Origin: Indioceanicola sp046045995
GTDB lineage: Bacteria > Pseudomonadota > Alphaproteobacteria > Azospirillales > Azospirillaceae
NCBI GenBank assembly: GCA_046045995.1
Contig: JBJOKR010000142.1
Coordinates: 1 to 12,954, forward strand
DNA length: 12,954 nt
Reading direction: 5' to 3'
The translations under genes were made by a program, and so were the position numbers. Below the pieces are notes generated by a model, which had not been told where the DNA came from, searched no databases, and saw nothing but the letters and a program-made list of their open reading frames with translations. Below are positions 6,358 through 12,880 of this stretch, piece after piece; the stretch's first letter is position 1, and each line of letters starts with the position of its first letter.

Positions 6358-7398
6358 ATGCCAAAAAGCCGCCCTCTTTCTCCCTCGTCAGTGCCCCCCT
6401 CCCCTTCCATGGTCGCCGGGCGGGAGCGGAACGTGGTGGTGGTCGCCTATGACGGGCTCTGCACCTTCGAGTTCGGCATCGCGGTGGAGGTGTTCGGCCT
6501 GCCCCGGCCGGAGATGGGGCCGGATTGGTACCACTGCACCGTGGTCGCCGCGGAGAGCGGGCCGATGCGGGCCCTGGGCGGGGTACAGATCACGGCAGAG
6601 GAGAACCTGGACCTGATCCGACAGGCCGGGACGATCGTACTCCCCGGGTGGCGGTCCCCAACAGATCCGGTGCCGGAGGCCCTGGTCAGCGCCCTACGGG
6701 ATGCCCATGCGGCGGGGGCCCGGCTCGTCTCCATCTGCTCCGGCGTCTTTGCCATCGCCGCCACAGGGCTGCTGTCGGGGCGGGAGGCGACGACCCATTG
6801 GCGCTATGCGGAGCTGCTGACCGCGCGCTACCCGGACATCCGCTTTGTGCCCGACGTGCTCTATGTCGATCACGGTCGGCTGATGACGTCGGCGGGGAGT
6901 GCGGCCGGTCTCGACCTGTGCCTGCACATCGTGCGCCGGGATTTCGGGGCGGACGCGGCGAACCGGGTCGCCCGCCGGCTTGTGGTCCCGGCCCATCGCG
7001 ACGGCGGACAGCCCCAGGTCATCGAGCGGCCCGTTCCGGCGGAGCGGGAAGGAAAGCGGTTATCCCCTCTTCTGGACCATATGCGCCGCCACCTGGACCA
7101 GGACCATGCGCTGCGGGATCTGGCCGACCGGGCGGGGATGAGCCTGCGCACCTTCCTACGCCGCTTCCGCGATATGACGGGAACCACCCCCGGGGAATGG
7201 CTGCTGCGGGAGCGGGTGGAGCGGGCGGCGGAGCTGCTGCGCGGCACCGATGCCGGGATCGAGGACATCGCCACCGCCTGCGGTTTCCCCACCGCGGCCG
7301 CCCTGCGCTACCATGTCCGCACCCGCTTCGGCACCACCCCGTCCCGTTTGCGCCGGGACATGGGCGCCCCACCGGCAGGCCCGGATCCTTTGACATGA
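6358..7398 (+). CDS. ftrA: GlxA/FtrA-family regulator: DJ-1/PfpI-like domain plus AraC-type helix-turn-helix
   Basis: The 346-residue product has a DJ-1/PfpI (GATase1-like) domain at about 25-190: VVVVAYDGLCTFEFGIAVEV, then LPGWRSP, and the elbow SICSGVFAIAATGLLSG with Cys127. The AraC DNA-binding domain covers about 236-336, with first helix-turn-helix LRDLADRAGMSLRTFLRRF and second IEDIATACGFPTAAALRYHV, then FGTTPSRLRR. This order is that of GlxA-type activators. No Shine-Dalgarno sequence lies before ATG 6358, and the first 20 residues are Pro/Ser-rich, so ATG 6409 is a real alternative start. The effector is unknown; the Cys pocket suggests a small reactive or amine ligand, but that is only inference. 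It is divergent from the rhodanese, its likely target. The name is by resemblance. Confidence 0.85.
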   Translation: MPKSRPLSPSSVPPSPSMVAGRERNVVVVAYDGLCTFEFGIAVEVFGLPRPEMGPDWYHCTVVAAESGPMRALGGVQITAEENLDLIRQAGTIVLPGWRSPTDPVPEALVSALRDAHAAGARLVSICSGVFAIAATGLLSGREATTHWRYAELLTARYPDIRFVPDVLYVDHGRLMTSAGSAAGLDLCLHIVRRDFGADAANRVARRLVVPAHRDGGQPQVIERPVPAEREGKRLSPLLDHMRRHLDQDHALRDLADRAGMSLRTFLRRFRDMTGTTPGEWLLRERVERAAELLRGTDAGIEDIATACGFPTAAALRYHVRTRFGTTPSRLRRDMGAPPAGPDPLT

Positions 7399-7740
7399 AG
7401 GCCCGCTGCCCAATCTGTTAAAGGTTGCTCCCGATTCCCCGATCGACGCCCCTGCCTTGCCGGGCTTGTCAAATGCTTTGGCAACGTGCCGTGACAGGAG
7501 GAGCGCCGGTATCTTGTACGCTATCCCCAGTCCTATCAAAGCCACGACGGCGTCGCGCCCGCGGCCCCTCCCGAAAGGGGCGTCCGGATAACGGAGGCGC
7601 GGACAGTGCTGCTTCAGGCCACGAAAAGATTGGGGCGGACCAAGGCCTTGGCTCGCGATCTGCCCGACCCTTGGGCCGCCAATCGGGTTCCCATTCGATG
7701 GGAAGCCATCAGCCTCACCGCATGGTGATTTCCAGACTCC
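7399..7740. other. Gap between two convergent genes; no clear gene
   Basis: A 6-bp stem hairpin GCCCCT-cccgaa-AGGGGC sits at 7564-7581. A GTG at 7606 with GGAGG eight bases upstream opens a 40-residue plus-strand frame (LLQATKRLGRTKALARDLPD, then PWAANRVPIRWEAISL) ending at 7728. The same frame is coding-like upstream of the GTG (PERGVRITEARTV). This suggests the 3' end of a decayed gene rather than a small gene, and I do not know its family. Nothing else is supported. Confidence 0.35.
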
Positions 7741-8970
7741 CTATGCGAAGAGGGCCGTAACGGGCAGCGCGGTGAGCCTGTCCCCAAGCGGCACCGGGCG
7801 GTCATGATCGTAGAGGACGATGCCCTGTACAAAGCGATCCCCTGCCGCCTGGGCGAGGCGCTGGAGGCCCTTCAGGTCGGATCGCGTGACTGTGGCGGCC
7901 GCCTTGACCTCGATCCCGACTAGGCGCCCCAACCGGTCCTCCAGGACAACATCCACCTCGGCGCCATCCTTGTCGCGAAAGTGGGAGAGTGTGATCCCCG
8001 ATCCGCTCCAAGCCACCTGCTTCATGAGTTCGGAAACGACGAAACTTTCCAGCACCGGTCCAAATCCCGTCCGGTCGGAGGCGACCCGCTCCGGTGAAAG
8101 ACCCCGCAGCGCCGCCAAAAGGCCGCTGTCCAGGAAATGCAGCTTGGGTGTCTTGATCAGCCTGGACAGTGCATTGCTGTGCCAGGACGGCAGGAGATGC
8201 AGGAGCCACAACTGCGTGAAGACGGATGTGTAGCGCTGCGTTGTGACATGGTTCAGGCCCAGGGCGGCACCCGTGGCCGAATGGTTCACCAACTGGCCGG
8301 CTTGCTGCGCCAGGGCCCGGAGGAGCCGGGGCATGCGGTCGAGTTGATCGATCGTGGCAACGTCTTGGACGTCCCGCTGCACCAGAGCATCCACATAGGC
8401 GAGGTACCAGGCCTCACGACGGGACCAGGACGACCGCCGCACCGCCTCCGGATAGCCCCCTGCCAGAACGGTGGCCACCAAGTCCGCCCCCGTGACACCC
8501 GGCTCGATCGGCAGTGACAGATGCCCGGTCGGCGCGAATACTGCCTGCAGGAAGTTACCCGGCCGCCCCCGGATCTCCGCCTGAGCCAAAGGCAACAGCG
8601 GGATCGCCTCCATCCGTCCGGCCAGGCTGTCGGCAACGGCCGGAACCGTCATAAGATTGGCGGATCCGGTAAGCAGGAAGCGGCCAGGTCGAGGGTCCCG
8701 GTCCACGGATTCCTTGATGGCCAGAAGGAGCCCCGGGGCCCGCTGCACCTCGTCGATGGCGACGGTGTCGAGGGCCCGAACAAACCCGACAGGATCGGCG
8801 CGGGCCGTCGCCAGGGTGGTGGCATCGTCGAGGGTCAGATACGGACGCCCGTCATCGCACAGTGCACGCAGCAGGGTCGTCTTGCCGGACTGCCGCGGCC
8901 CGGTGATAAGCACCACGCGGGTATCGGAAAGCGCCTCTGCGATGCGGATCCTTGTATGACGCGGATACAT
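7741..8970 (-). CDS. ATP-binding protein, AAA_14/DUF4143 family
   Basis: The 409-residue product begins MYPRHTRIRIAEALSDTRVV and has Walker A GPRQSGKTT (24-32), Walker B with VAIDEVQRAP (70-79) and sensor-1 FLLTGSANL (98-106). The DUF4143 half includes HFLDSGLLAALRG, FGPVLESFVVSEL, and SHFRDKDGAEVDVVLEDRLG followed by GIEVKAA. The last has the D-(x)n-ExK look of a PD-(D/E)XK nuclease fold, usual for this family. Members are common on mobile DNA in bacteria and archaea and their role is not settled; links to toxin-antitoxin or genome defence have been suggested. I chose ATG 8970 because homologues typically begin at MYPRH-like residues; AAGG lies eleven bases upstream. The frame stays open to 9069, but that part crosses IS-like repeats. 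It stands alone between decayed sequences. Confidence 0.85.
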   Translation of the reverse strand: MYPRHTRIRIAEALSDTRVVLITGPRQSGKTTLLRALCDDGRPYLTLDDATTLATARADPVGFVRALDTVAIDEVQRAPGLLLAIKESVDRDPRPGRFLLTGSANLMTVPAVADSLAGRMEAIPLLPLAQAEIRGRPGNFLQAVFAPTGHLSLPIEPGVTGADLVATVLAGGYPEAVRRSSWSRREAWYLAYVDALVQRDVQDVATIDQLDRMPRLLRALAQQAGQLVNHSATGAALGLNHVTTQRYTSVFTQLWLLHLLPSWHSNALSRLIKTPKLHFLDSGLLAALRGLSPERVASDRTGFGPVLESFVVSELMKQVAWSGSGITLSHFRDKDGAEVDVVLEDRLGRLVGIEVKAAATVTRSDLKGLQRLAQAAGDRFVQGIVLYDHDRPVPLGDRLTALPVTALFA

Positions 8971-9008
8971 GGAGCGATTGGCCTTCATGGATGGCCGGGT
9001 ACGTCCAA

Positions 9009-9060
9009 TTGAAATCCGCATCCCGACTGATTGAAAGTGACGTACCGGCCCGTTGAAAGT
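9009..9060. repeat. Three TTGAAA repeats at exact 22-bp pitch; possible IS21-like element end
   Basis: TTGAAATC starts at 9009, TTGAAAGT at 9031 and TTGAAAGT at 9053. Multiple short terminal repeats with a TTGAAA-type core are known at the ends of IS21-family elements. No istA or istB gene is present here, so this would be a single remnant end. It sits exactly between the DUF4143 gene and the decayed antitoxin copy. Confidence 0.4.
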
Positions 9061-9109
9061 CAAGGCCAATGAACCGATGCCGTGGAAGGGTCCGTTCCGC
9101 TACAACAGG

Positions 9110-9309
9110 ACCCGGCCACGGCCACCGGTCTCGCCGAAACCCTTTTTGCAGCGACCCGATCCAAGACGGATCCAGCGTCAGAAACTCCGCTCTCGGATCG
9201 GCGGCCACCATCATGCCCCGTGCCGACCTTTCGTCCGTCCAGGTCCCTCGCATGATGGGAAGGGCATCACCCAGACATCGACGCGCGGCGCATCTCCCAG
9301 AACGACCGC
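9110..9309 (-). pseudogene. Decayed copy of the N-terminal part of the RES antitoxin
   Basis: Minus-strand translation gives AVVLGDAPRVDVWVM, matching AAVRGDTPRPDVWAM (residues 11-25) of the antitoxin at 4805-5560. Next comes TLDPSWIGSLQKGF in another frame, matching LERDPSRIGSLLEGF (54-68), then KGFGETGG back in the first frame, matching EGFGEAVA. DNA likeness is plain too, for instance ACATCG and GGATCC blocks at corresponding places. At least two frame changes and several stops separate the parts, and the helix-turn-helix and toxin-binding halves are gone. There is no start codon in frame. It ends close to the TTGAAA repeats, so the rest may have been lost when that element came in. A shared unrelated N-terminal domain rather than a paralogue is possible. 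Confidence 0.65.
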
Positions 9310-9377
9310 CTCGCGAGCCCGTCCCGGTTCTCGCCACCGCTCAAGGACTCCCGACCAAACCGCGGCCTCTGCGAATA

Positions 9378-10262
9378 CTAGCCGAGGATCTCATCGATAC
9401 GCCGGCGCAATGCATTCAACTCGGCTCGGGCAGCATCGTCCAATGCCTCCCTATGCTGATGGATTGATGCCAAATCCTGGTTGAGCTTCCCGACCGCTCG
9501 AAGGGCTTTTGCCACCAGCGACGGCCTCGGGGCCGCTGCCTCGGCCGACGGGGAGTCGGGCTTGTCCTCGGCTGCACGGATGCGCCGCGCCTCAGCGACG
9601 GTCAACGCCCCCGCCTTGGCGCGGTCCCAAAGGAGCGCCTGGACTTTCTCGGTCCTGGCCAGGCCGATCTCCAGCAGCAAACCCGCAGACACACCGCCGA
9701 TATGGCTGGCGTACTCCTCCCGCAGCCATGCCGGCAATCGGGTCAGGCGCGCCATCTCCGCCACATGGATTCGGGACTTACCCAGAGCCTTGGCGGTCTG
9801 ATCCTGGGTCCAGCCATTTCGCTCCTGCAGCCGGATGACCGCATCCGCCTCTTCCAGCGGGGTCAATTGCGACCGCTGGACATTTTCCAACAGGGCTATT
9901 TCCTGGGGGTCCGTCCCCTCTGGTGCGACGACGGCGGAGATTGTCGCCCAGCCCAGCATGCGGGCCGCCCGCCACCGACGCTCCCCGGCGATGATGGTGA
10001 AGCCCCCTGCCCCATCCATCGACACAATGATCGGCTGAAGCAGCTTGACCCGCTCCATACTGGCGGCCAGCTCTTCAAGTTGCTGTTGATCAAAGGAGCG
10101 CCGCGGTTGGTCGGGCCGAGGCTGCGCTCTTGCGACATCGATTTCGATGAGCTGCATTCCCTGGCGGATGCCGAAGATCGCATCGGTCCGTCGATCATCC
10201 ATCGACCCGGCCCGGCGCTGCTGGAGAGCCGCATTGGCGCCTGTCGTCGGCTTCAGCCTCAT
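9378..10262 (-). CDS. parB: ParB partition protein (centromere-binding CTPase)
   Basis: The 294-residue product loads on parS and slides as a CTP-dependent clamp, with ParA moving the replicon copies apart. The ParB N-domain (about 37-140) shows IDVARAQPRPDQPRRSFDQQ, LLQPIIV, the CTP-binding GERRWRAA (93-100) and ENVQRSQLTPLEEADA (126-141). The helix-turn-helix follows at about 150-172 (WTQDQTAKALGKSRIHVAEM). The C-terminal tail (about 265-294) has the leucine and arginine spacing of a dimer helix. Its ATG overlaps the parA stop as ATGA, so the two are translationally coupled. A first part of about 30 residues precedes the ParB fold and could hold the ParA-stimulating Arg patch (QQRRAG, DDRR). 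Plasmid-type rather than chromosomal, judged by its partner and neighbours. Confidence 0.93.
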   Translation of the reverse strand: MRLKPTTGANAALQQRRAGSMDDRRTDAIFGIRQGMQLIEIDVARAQPRPDQPRRSFDQQQLEELAASMERVKLLQPIIVSMDGAGGFTIIAGERRWRAARMLGWATISAVVAPEGTDPQEIALLENVQRSQLTPLEEADAVIRLQERNGWTQDQTAKALGKSRIHVAEMARLTRLPAWLREEYASHIGGVSAGLLLEIGLARTEKVQALLWDRAKAGALTVAEARRIRAAEDKPDSPSAEAAAPRPSLVAKALRAVGKLNQDLASIHQHREALDDAARAELNALRRRIDEILG

Positions 10263-11239
10263 ACCCCTGCCCTTTTCACCATGTGATCGACGATGGCATC
10301 CGCCATGGCCTGGAACGGCTGCGCCAGGATATCGCGCACACCGTCGAAACTCAGCAGCGGGCGCCCATGCTGCAAGGCATTGGTGAAGTCAGCCGCACGC
10401 GGTATCGGGGGGAAAACCTGAAGACCCGCATCCTCGGCAATGGCCACCAGATCATCGTAGGAGCGCTTGCTGCTGCTCTCGCCCTTGGCATACAGGGTCG
10501 GCAGAACGCCGAGAACCTGGAGGTTCGGATTGCGCCGTCGGGCCTTGGCAATGGTCTGCAGCAGCATGTCCATGCCGACGACGGCATACGGATGGGTCTG
10601 CACCGGGATCAACACAAGGTCCGCCGCGAACAGGGCATTCAAGGTCATCATCGCCAGCGTCGGCGGTGTGTCGATCAGGATGACGTCGTACCCGTCGCCC
10701 AGTGCAACAACCTGGTCATGGAGGCGGAACTGGCCGCCGGACGGATCGGCGATCAGCTGCATATCGGCCGCCGCCAGGGTCTGGGAGGTCGGCAGCAGAT
10801 CGAACAGACCATCCACCACCGGCATCACCGTGTCGACTGCGGCTTTTCCCTCGATCAGCACCTCATACAGGCCCCGCCTCTCCTGACCGACGGCGATGGG
10901 ATCGACGCCGACGCCGATGGTGGCATTGCACTGCGAATCCGCATCGATCACACAGACCTTCACCCCCCGCTGCCCCAGCAGTGCCGCCAGATTAAGCGTG
11001 GTTGTCGTCTTGGCCACGCCGCCCTTCTGGTTTGTCACGGCAACGATGAGCGCCTTCCGGGTGCTGGCACTGTGAAGGAACACAGCAATGTCGGCCGGTA
11101 TGGCCTCCCTACCGCTTTCCCAGCGACTGATTCTGCTTTTGTCATATCGTCGGCCGAGATAGCCGTTCAGATAGGCGGCGAACTGCTCCTGCGTCTGCCC
11201 ACGTGCTGCCCGGCGCTCCGCAACGATGTTTCCGGTCAT
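10259..11239 (-). CDS. parA: ParA partition ATPase with N-terminal Xre-type helix-turn-helix
   Basis: The 326-residue product has a short Xre-like domain at about 1-56 (ERRAARGQTQEQFAAYLNGY, then KSRISRWESGREAIPADIA). The deviant-Walker ATPase follows: KGGVAKTT (72-79) with the signature Lys, Walker A' VCVIDADSQCNAT (95-107) and Walker B VILIDTPP (186-193). This is the large type of plasmid ParA that also represses the par operon through its helix-turn-helix. I chose ATG 11239 because AGGG lies about ten bases upstream; an earlier frame start at 11299 would run through the palindrome. Two identical palindromes lie upstream at 11257 and 11338, likely targets of this domain or of ParB. The gene follows repA by 142 bases on the same strand and overlaps parB by four bases. 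Confidence 0.93.
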   Translation of the reverse strand: MTGNIVAERRAARGQTQEQFAAYLNGYLGRRYDKSRISRWESGREAIPADIAVFLHSASTRKALIVAVTNQKGGVAKTTTTLNLAALLGQRGVKVCVIDADSQCNATIGVGVDPIAVGQERRGLYEVLIEGKAAVDTVMPVVDGLFDLLPTSQTLAAADMQLIADPSGGQFRLHDQVVALGDGYDVILIDTPPTLAMMTLNALFAADLVLIPVQTHPYAVVGMDMLLQTIAKARRRNPNLQVLGVLPTLYAKGESSSKRSYDDLVAIAEDAGLQVFPPIPRAADFTNALQHGRPLLSFDGVRDILAQPFQAMADAIVDHMVKRAGV

Positions 11240-11256
11240 GTGCACAACGCCCTGAA

Positions 11257-11272
11257 TGTTGGATGTCCAACA
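11257..11272. promoter_or_regulatory. Palindrome copy 1 in the parA leader (operator or parS candidate)
   Basis: TGTTGGATGTCCAACA has 7-bp perfect arms around a TG centre. It lies 17 bases before the parA start and its 16-bp TGTT-N8-AACA plan is that of the chromosomal parS consensus, although the inner bases differ. Confidence 0.65.
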
Positions 11273-11294
11273 CTGGCATAGCGGGGGAGGTTGC

Positions 11295-11311
11295 GTCAAC
11301 TCCGTGTTGAC
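11295..11311. promoter_or_regulatory. Short inverted repeat between the twin palindromes
   Basis: GTCAAC (11295-11300) and GTTGAC (11306-11311) flank TCCGT. On the minus strand the repeat supplies TTGACG, a possible -35 element for parA, but no convincing -10 lies at 16-18 bases. Weak on its own; notable because it is centred between two identical palindromes. Confidence 0.3.
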
Positions 11312-11337
11312 CCTCGCCGCAGAATGCTACGCGGCAA

Positions 11338-11353
11338 TGTTGGATGTCCAACA
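11338..11353. promoter_or_regulatory. Palindrome copy 2 in the repA-parA gap (operator or parS candidate)
   Basis: The same TGTTGGATGTCCAACA is repeated 81 bases from copy 1. Here the arms extend further to AATGTTGGATGTCCAACATT. It lies 28 bases after the repA stop. Confidence 0.65.
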
Positions 11354-11381
11354 TTCGGCATCGGATCGGCCGATGCCTCAA

Positions 11382-12527
11382 TCAGCCGAAGCCATGCATT
11401 CTCAGCCGACCCTGCTCAGCGATCTTCCCCATCCAGGCCAAGAATGCCTTGTCGGGGTCGCGCGGCAGGGCCTTCCCGGCGAATGCCTGCCGCCATTCCG
11501 CGATGTAAGCATCGCAATCCAAACCGGGATATCGACGGGAAAACTCATCATAGGTCGCCGCCTTCAAGGCAGGGGGACCACCCCGTTCATCATCCGTCTT
11601 CCCGTCGATCAGGTCGACGGTCGCGCCGTCCCTCACGTCCGTCGCTTTCAACCGGCCGACCGGATTGCGGACAGCCTTGTGCTTCAGCTCCGCTTCAAAA
11701 GCCAGCCGCTCCGCCTTCTTGCTGACGTCAAAGGTCAGACCGACGACAGATCGGCCATCCTTGATGATGTCCCATGTGATCACAAGGTCGGACAACTCGT
11801 TGATCTCCTCCACCGCCGGCTCGAGGGCCCGTCGGCGGAAGGCACGGAAATCGGTCAGCTTGTCGTCAGGAACACCGAGCAAGCGACGGAAATCCTGGAT
11901 GTCGACCTGCCAGCTTGGCTGAACGAGGTTGGCCCGCAACTCCATCAGCTCATAGAGCGTGGTGGCATATTTGCCTCGGAACTGGGCGATAACGGCAAGG
12001 CGCAGCCGAGCATAAACCGCCGGCTTGGCGATCCAAGGTCGGGCCAGACTAGGAAACTCATAACGCAGTATGCCCGTCCCGTCCTTGGCTGTATCGGCAT
12101 AGATGATACCGCCGACCTGCCGTCGTTCCTCGCCGCGACCGGAGAGGTAGTTCAAAGTGACCCGGACCTCTGCCAATCGCTCAAGACTGGACCGTATACG
12201 GTCGGAACTCTCGTGCGAACCGACCCACTGCTGCAGCTGCCGGTAGGAAAGCTCAAAGACCTGCCGGTTCTCAAGCTCGGGATACGCATTGGCAAGAAGA
12301 TAGTTGAAAATTTTCCTATCGAGACCCGTCAGCTCCACGTTCTCAGTGGTGACGTGGATGACCGCAGCGCCCTTGGGAAATGTCGGATCCGTCCTCATAT
12401 CCGCGATGTTGCCGGTGGCCTTCGGCGGCGGGAGGACAGCGGAGGGAGCAATGGCCTCCGTCACCGCCGGACCCGGCGGGGGATCAATGGCGACGAGCGC
12501 CTGGGATTTCAGCTCCTTTCGCTTCAT
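11382..12527 (-). CDS. repA: Plasmid replication initiator protein, Rep_3-like, two winged helices
   Basis: The 381-residue product would bind the iterons upstream and open the origin. A Pro- and Ala-rich tail (1-55) precedes two winged-helix units: LTGLDRKIFNYLLANAYPEL, SYRQLQQWVGSHESSDRIRS and SLERLAEVRVTLNYLSG (about 66-130), then KPAVYARLRLAVIAQFRGKY and ATTLYELMELRANL (168-201), followed by VDIQDFRRLLGVP and FRRRALEPAVEEIN (208-243). That order is the one of RepE, Pi and the RPA initiators of alphaproteobacterial plasmids. The C-terminus (YDEFSRRYPGLDCDAYIAEW, AFLAWMGKI) is an extra module seen in this group. No clear Shine-Dalgarno lies before ATG 12527, so translation may be weak. GTACAC motifs next to the start suggest autorepression. 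It is the first gene of a repA-parA-parB set. Confidence 0.9.
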   Translation of the reverse strand: MKRKELKSQALVAIDPPPGPAVTEAIAPSAVLPPPKATGNIADMRTDPTFPKGAAVIHVTTENVELTGLDRKIFNYLLANAYPELENRQVFELSYRQLQQWVGSHESSDRIRSSLERLAEVRVTLNYLSGRGEERRQVGGIIYADTAKDGTGILRYEFPSLARPWIAKPAVYARLRLAVIAQFRGKYATTLYELMELRANLVQPSWQVDIQDFRRLLGVPDDKLTDFRAFRRRALEPAVEEINELSDLVITWDIIKDGRSVVGLTFDVSKKAERLAFEAELKHKAVRNPVGRLKATDVRDGATVDLIDGKTDDERGGPPALKAATYDEFSRRYPGLDCDAYIAEWRQAFAGKALPRDPDKAFLAWMGKIAEQGRLRMHGFG

Positions 12528-12555
12528 GGTCTAAAGTGTACTAAGGCTGAACAAC

Positions 12556-12568
12556 GGTGTACACAATT
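12556..12568 (-). repeat. Inverted iteron half-site close to the repA start
   Basis: On the minus strand it reads AATTGTGTACACC, agreeing at 11 of 13 bases with CATTTTGTACACC of the main iterons. Its opposite orientation and position at the likely repA promoter fit the operator-like inverted iterons that Rep dimers use for autorepression. Confidence 0.5.
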
Positions 12569-12620
12569 CTGTTTTCAGACGCCTGAATCGACCAGGAGTC
12601 TGGGGTGTCCAGCTGGGTGG

Positions 12621-12642
12621 CGCCCATTTTGTACACCTATCG
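12621..12642 (+). repeat. Iteron 1
   Basis: Core CATTTTGTACACCTATCG preceded by CGCC. All 22 bases are identical to iteron 2. Confidence 0.75.
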
Positions 12643-12686
12643 GGTTCGGCGGAGAGCGTATCCAGCTGCCATAGCCGCGAATCGGC

Positions 12687-12708
12687 CGCCCATTTTGTAC
12701 ACCTATCG
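12687..12708 (+). repeat. Iteron 2
   Basis: Exact 22-base repeat of iteron 1, starting 66 bases further on. Both are preceded within 35 bases by a repeated TCCAGCTG motif. Confidence 0.75.
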
Positions 12709-12755
12709 ATCCTATGGGCCGGTAGGTGGGAGCATAACCTGGGCTCACGCACGGT

Positions 12756-12768
12756 CTATCAGGGATAG
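12756..12768. repeat. Short inverted repeat CTATC-AGG-GATAG
   Basis: Five-base arms between iterons 2 and 3. CTATC also ends the iterons, so this may be a weak accessory site. On its own it has little support. Confidence 0.25.
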
Positions 12769-12810
12769 GAGCCCCACCGAGTCGCCGATTTCGCGCACAT
12801 CCGGGGGGGG

Positions 12811-12830
12811 CGCCCATTCTGTACACATGT
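12811..12830 (+). repeat. Iteron 3 (diverged)
   Basis: CGCCCATTCTGTACACATGT, one change in the T run and divergence after GTACAC. It begins 124 bases after iteron 2. Confidence 0.6.
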
Positions 12831-12851
12831 AAGTGTCCGTCCGAAGACATG

Positions 12852-12880
12852 TTGAATCGGATGAATCGGTTGTGATTCAA
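12852..12880. repeat. Inverted repeat TTGAATC/GATTCAA containing two GAATCGG units
   Basis: Arms TTGAATC (12852-12858) and GATTCAA (12874-12880) enclose two adjacent direct repeats GAATCGGAT and GAATCGGTT at a 9-base pitch. It lies just beyond the last iteron, where a host-factor or partition site could be. No gene is seen in 12831-12954. Confidence 0.35.

Larger units (their letters stand above)
12535..12832. other. Probable replication origin region with GTACAC-core iterons
   Basis: Five GTACAC or near-GTACAC units lie upstream of repA: 12535 (partial, on the minus strand GTACAC), 12556 (inverted), 12621, 12687 and 12811. Iterons beside a Rep_3 gene define the origin of theta-replicating plasmids. 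A DnaA box of good quality and a strong AT-rich melting stretch are not seen, so the exact boundaries are uncertain. Confidence 0.7.

Noticed and set aside
5267..6616. A 449-codon plus-strand frame spanning antitoxin, rhodanese and the ftrA start
   Set aside because: It crosses three genes supported on their own strands and has no recognisable domain.
7156..7545. A minus-strand frame opening GTG at 7545 (reading ALIGLGIAYKIPALLLSRHV)
   Set aside because: It looks membrane-like at first but runs antisense into the ftrA 3' end, has no ribosome site and matches no family.
9014..9069. The upstream extension of the DUF4143 frame to 9069 as true N-terminus
   Set aside because: The extra residues come from the TTGAAA repeat stretch and are unlike DUF4143 proteins, which start at MYPRH-like residues.
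5664..10262. A shared 14-base block (ATGAGGCTGAAGCC) in the small ORF at 5664-5677 and at the parB start at 10249-10262
   Set aside because: The match stops at 14 bases on both sides; one such repeat is expected by chance in 13 kb of GC-biased DNA.
10283..11281. A 332-codon plus-strand frame opposite parA
   Set aside because: Antisense shadow; rich in His, Gln and Arg with no domain, while the minus strand has clear ParA motifs.
11256..12674. A 472-codon plus-strand frame opposite repA that starts in the palindrome and ends in the iterons
   Set aside because: Antisense shadow of repA; residues fit no family and the frame merely avoids stops because of codon bias.
12621..12832. Iterons considered as a CRISPR array
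   Set aside because: Only three copies, uneven spacing of 66 and 124 bases, no cas genes, and they lie beside a replication initiator.
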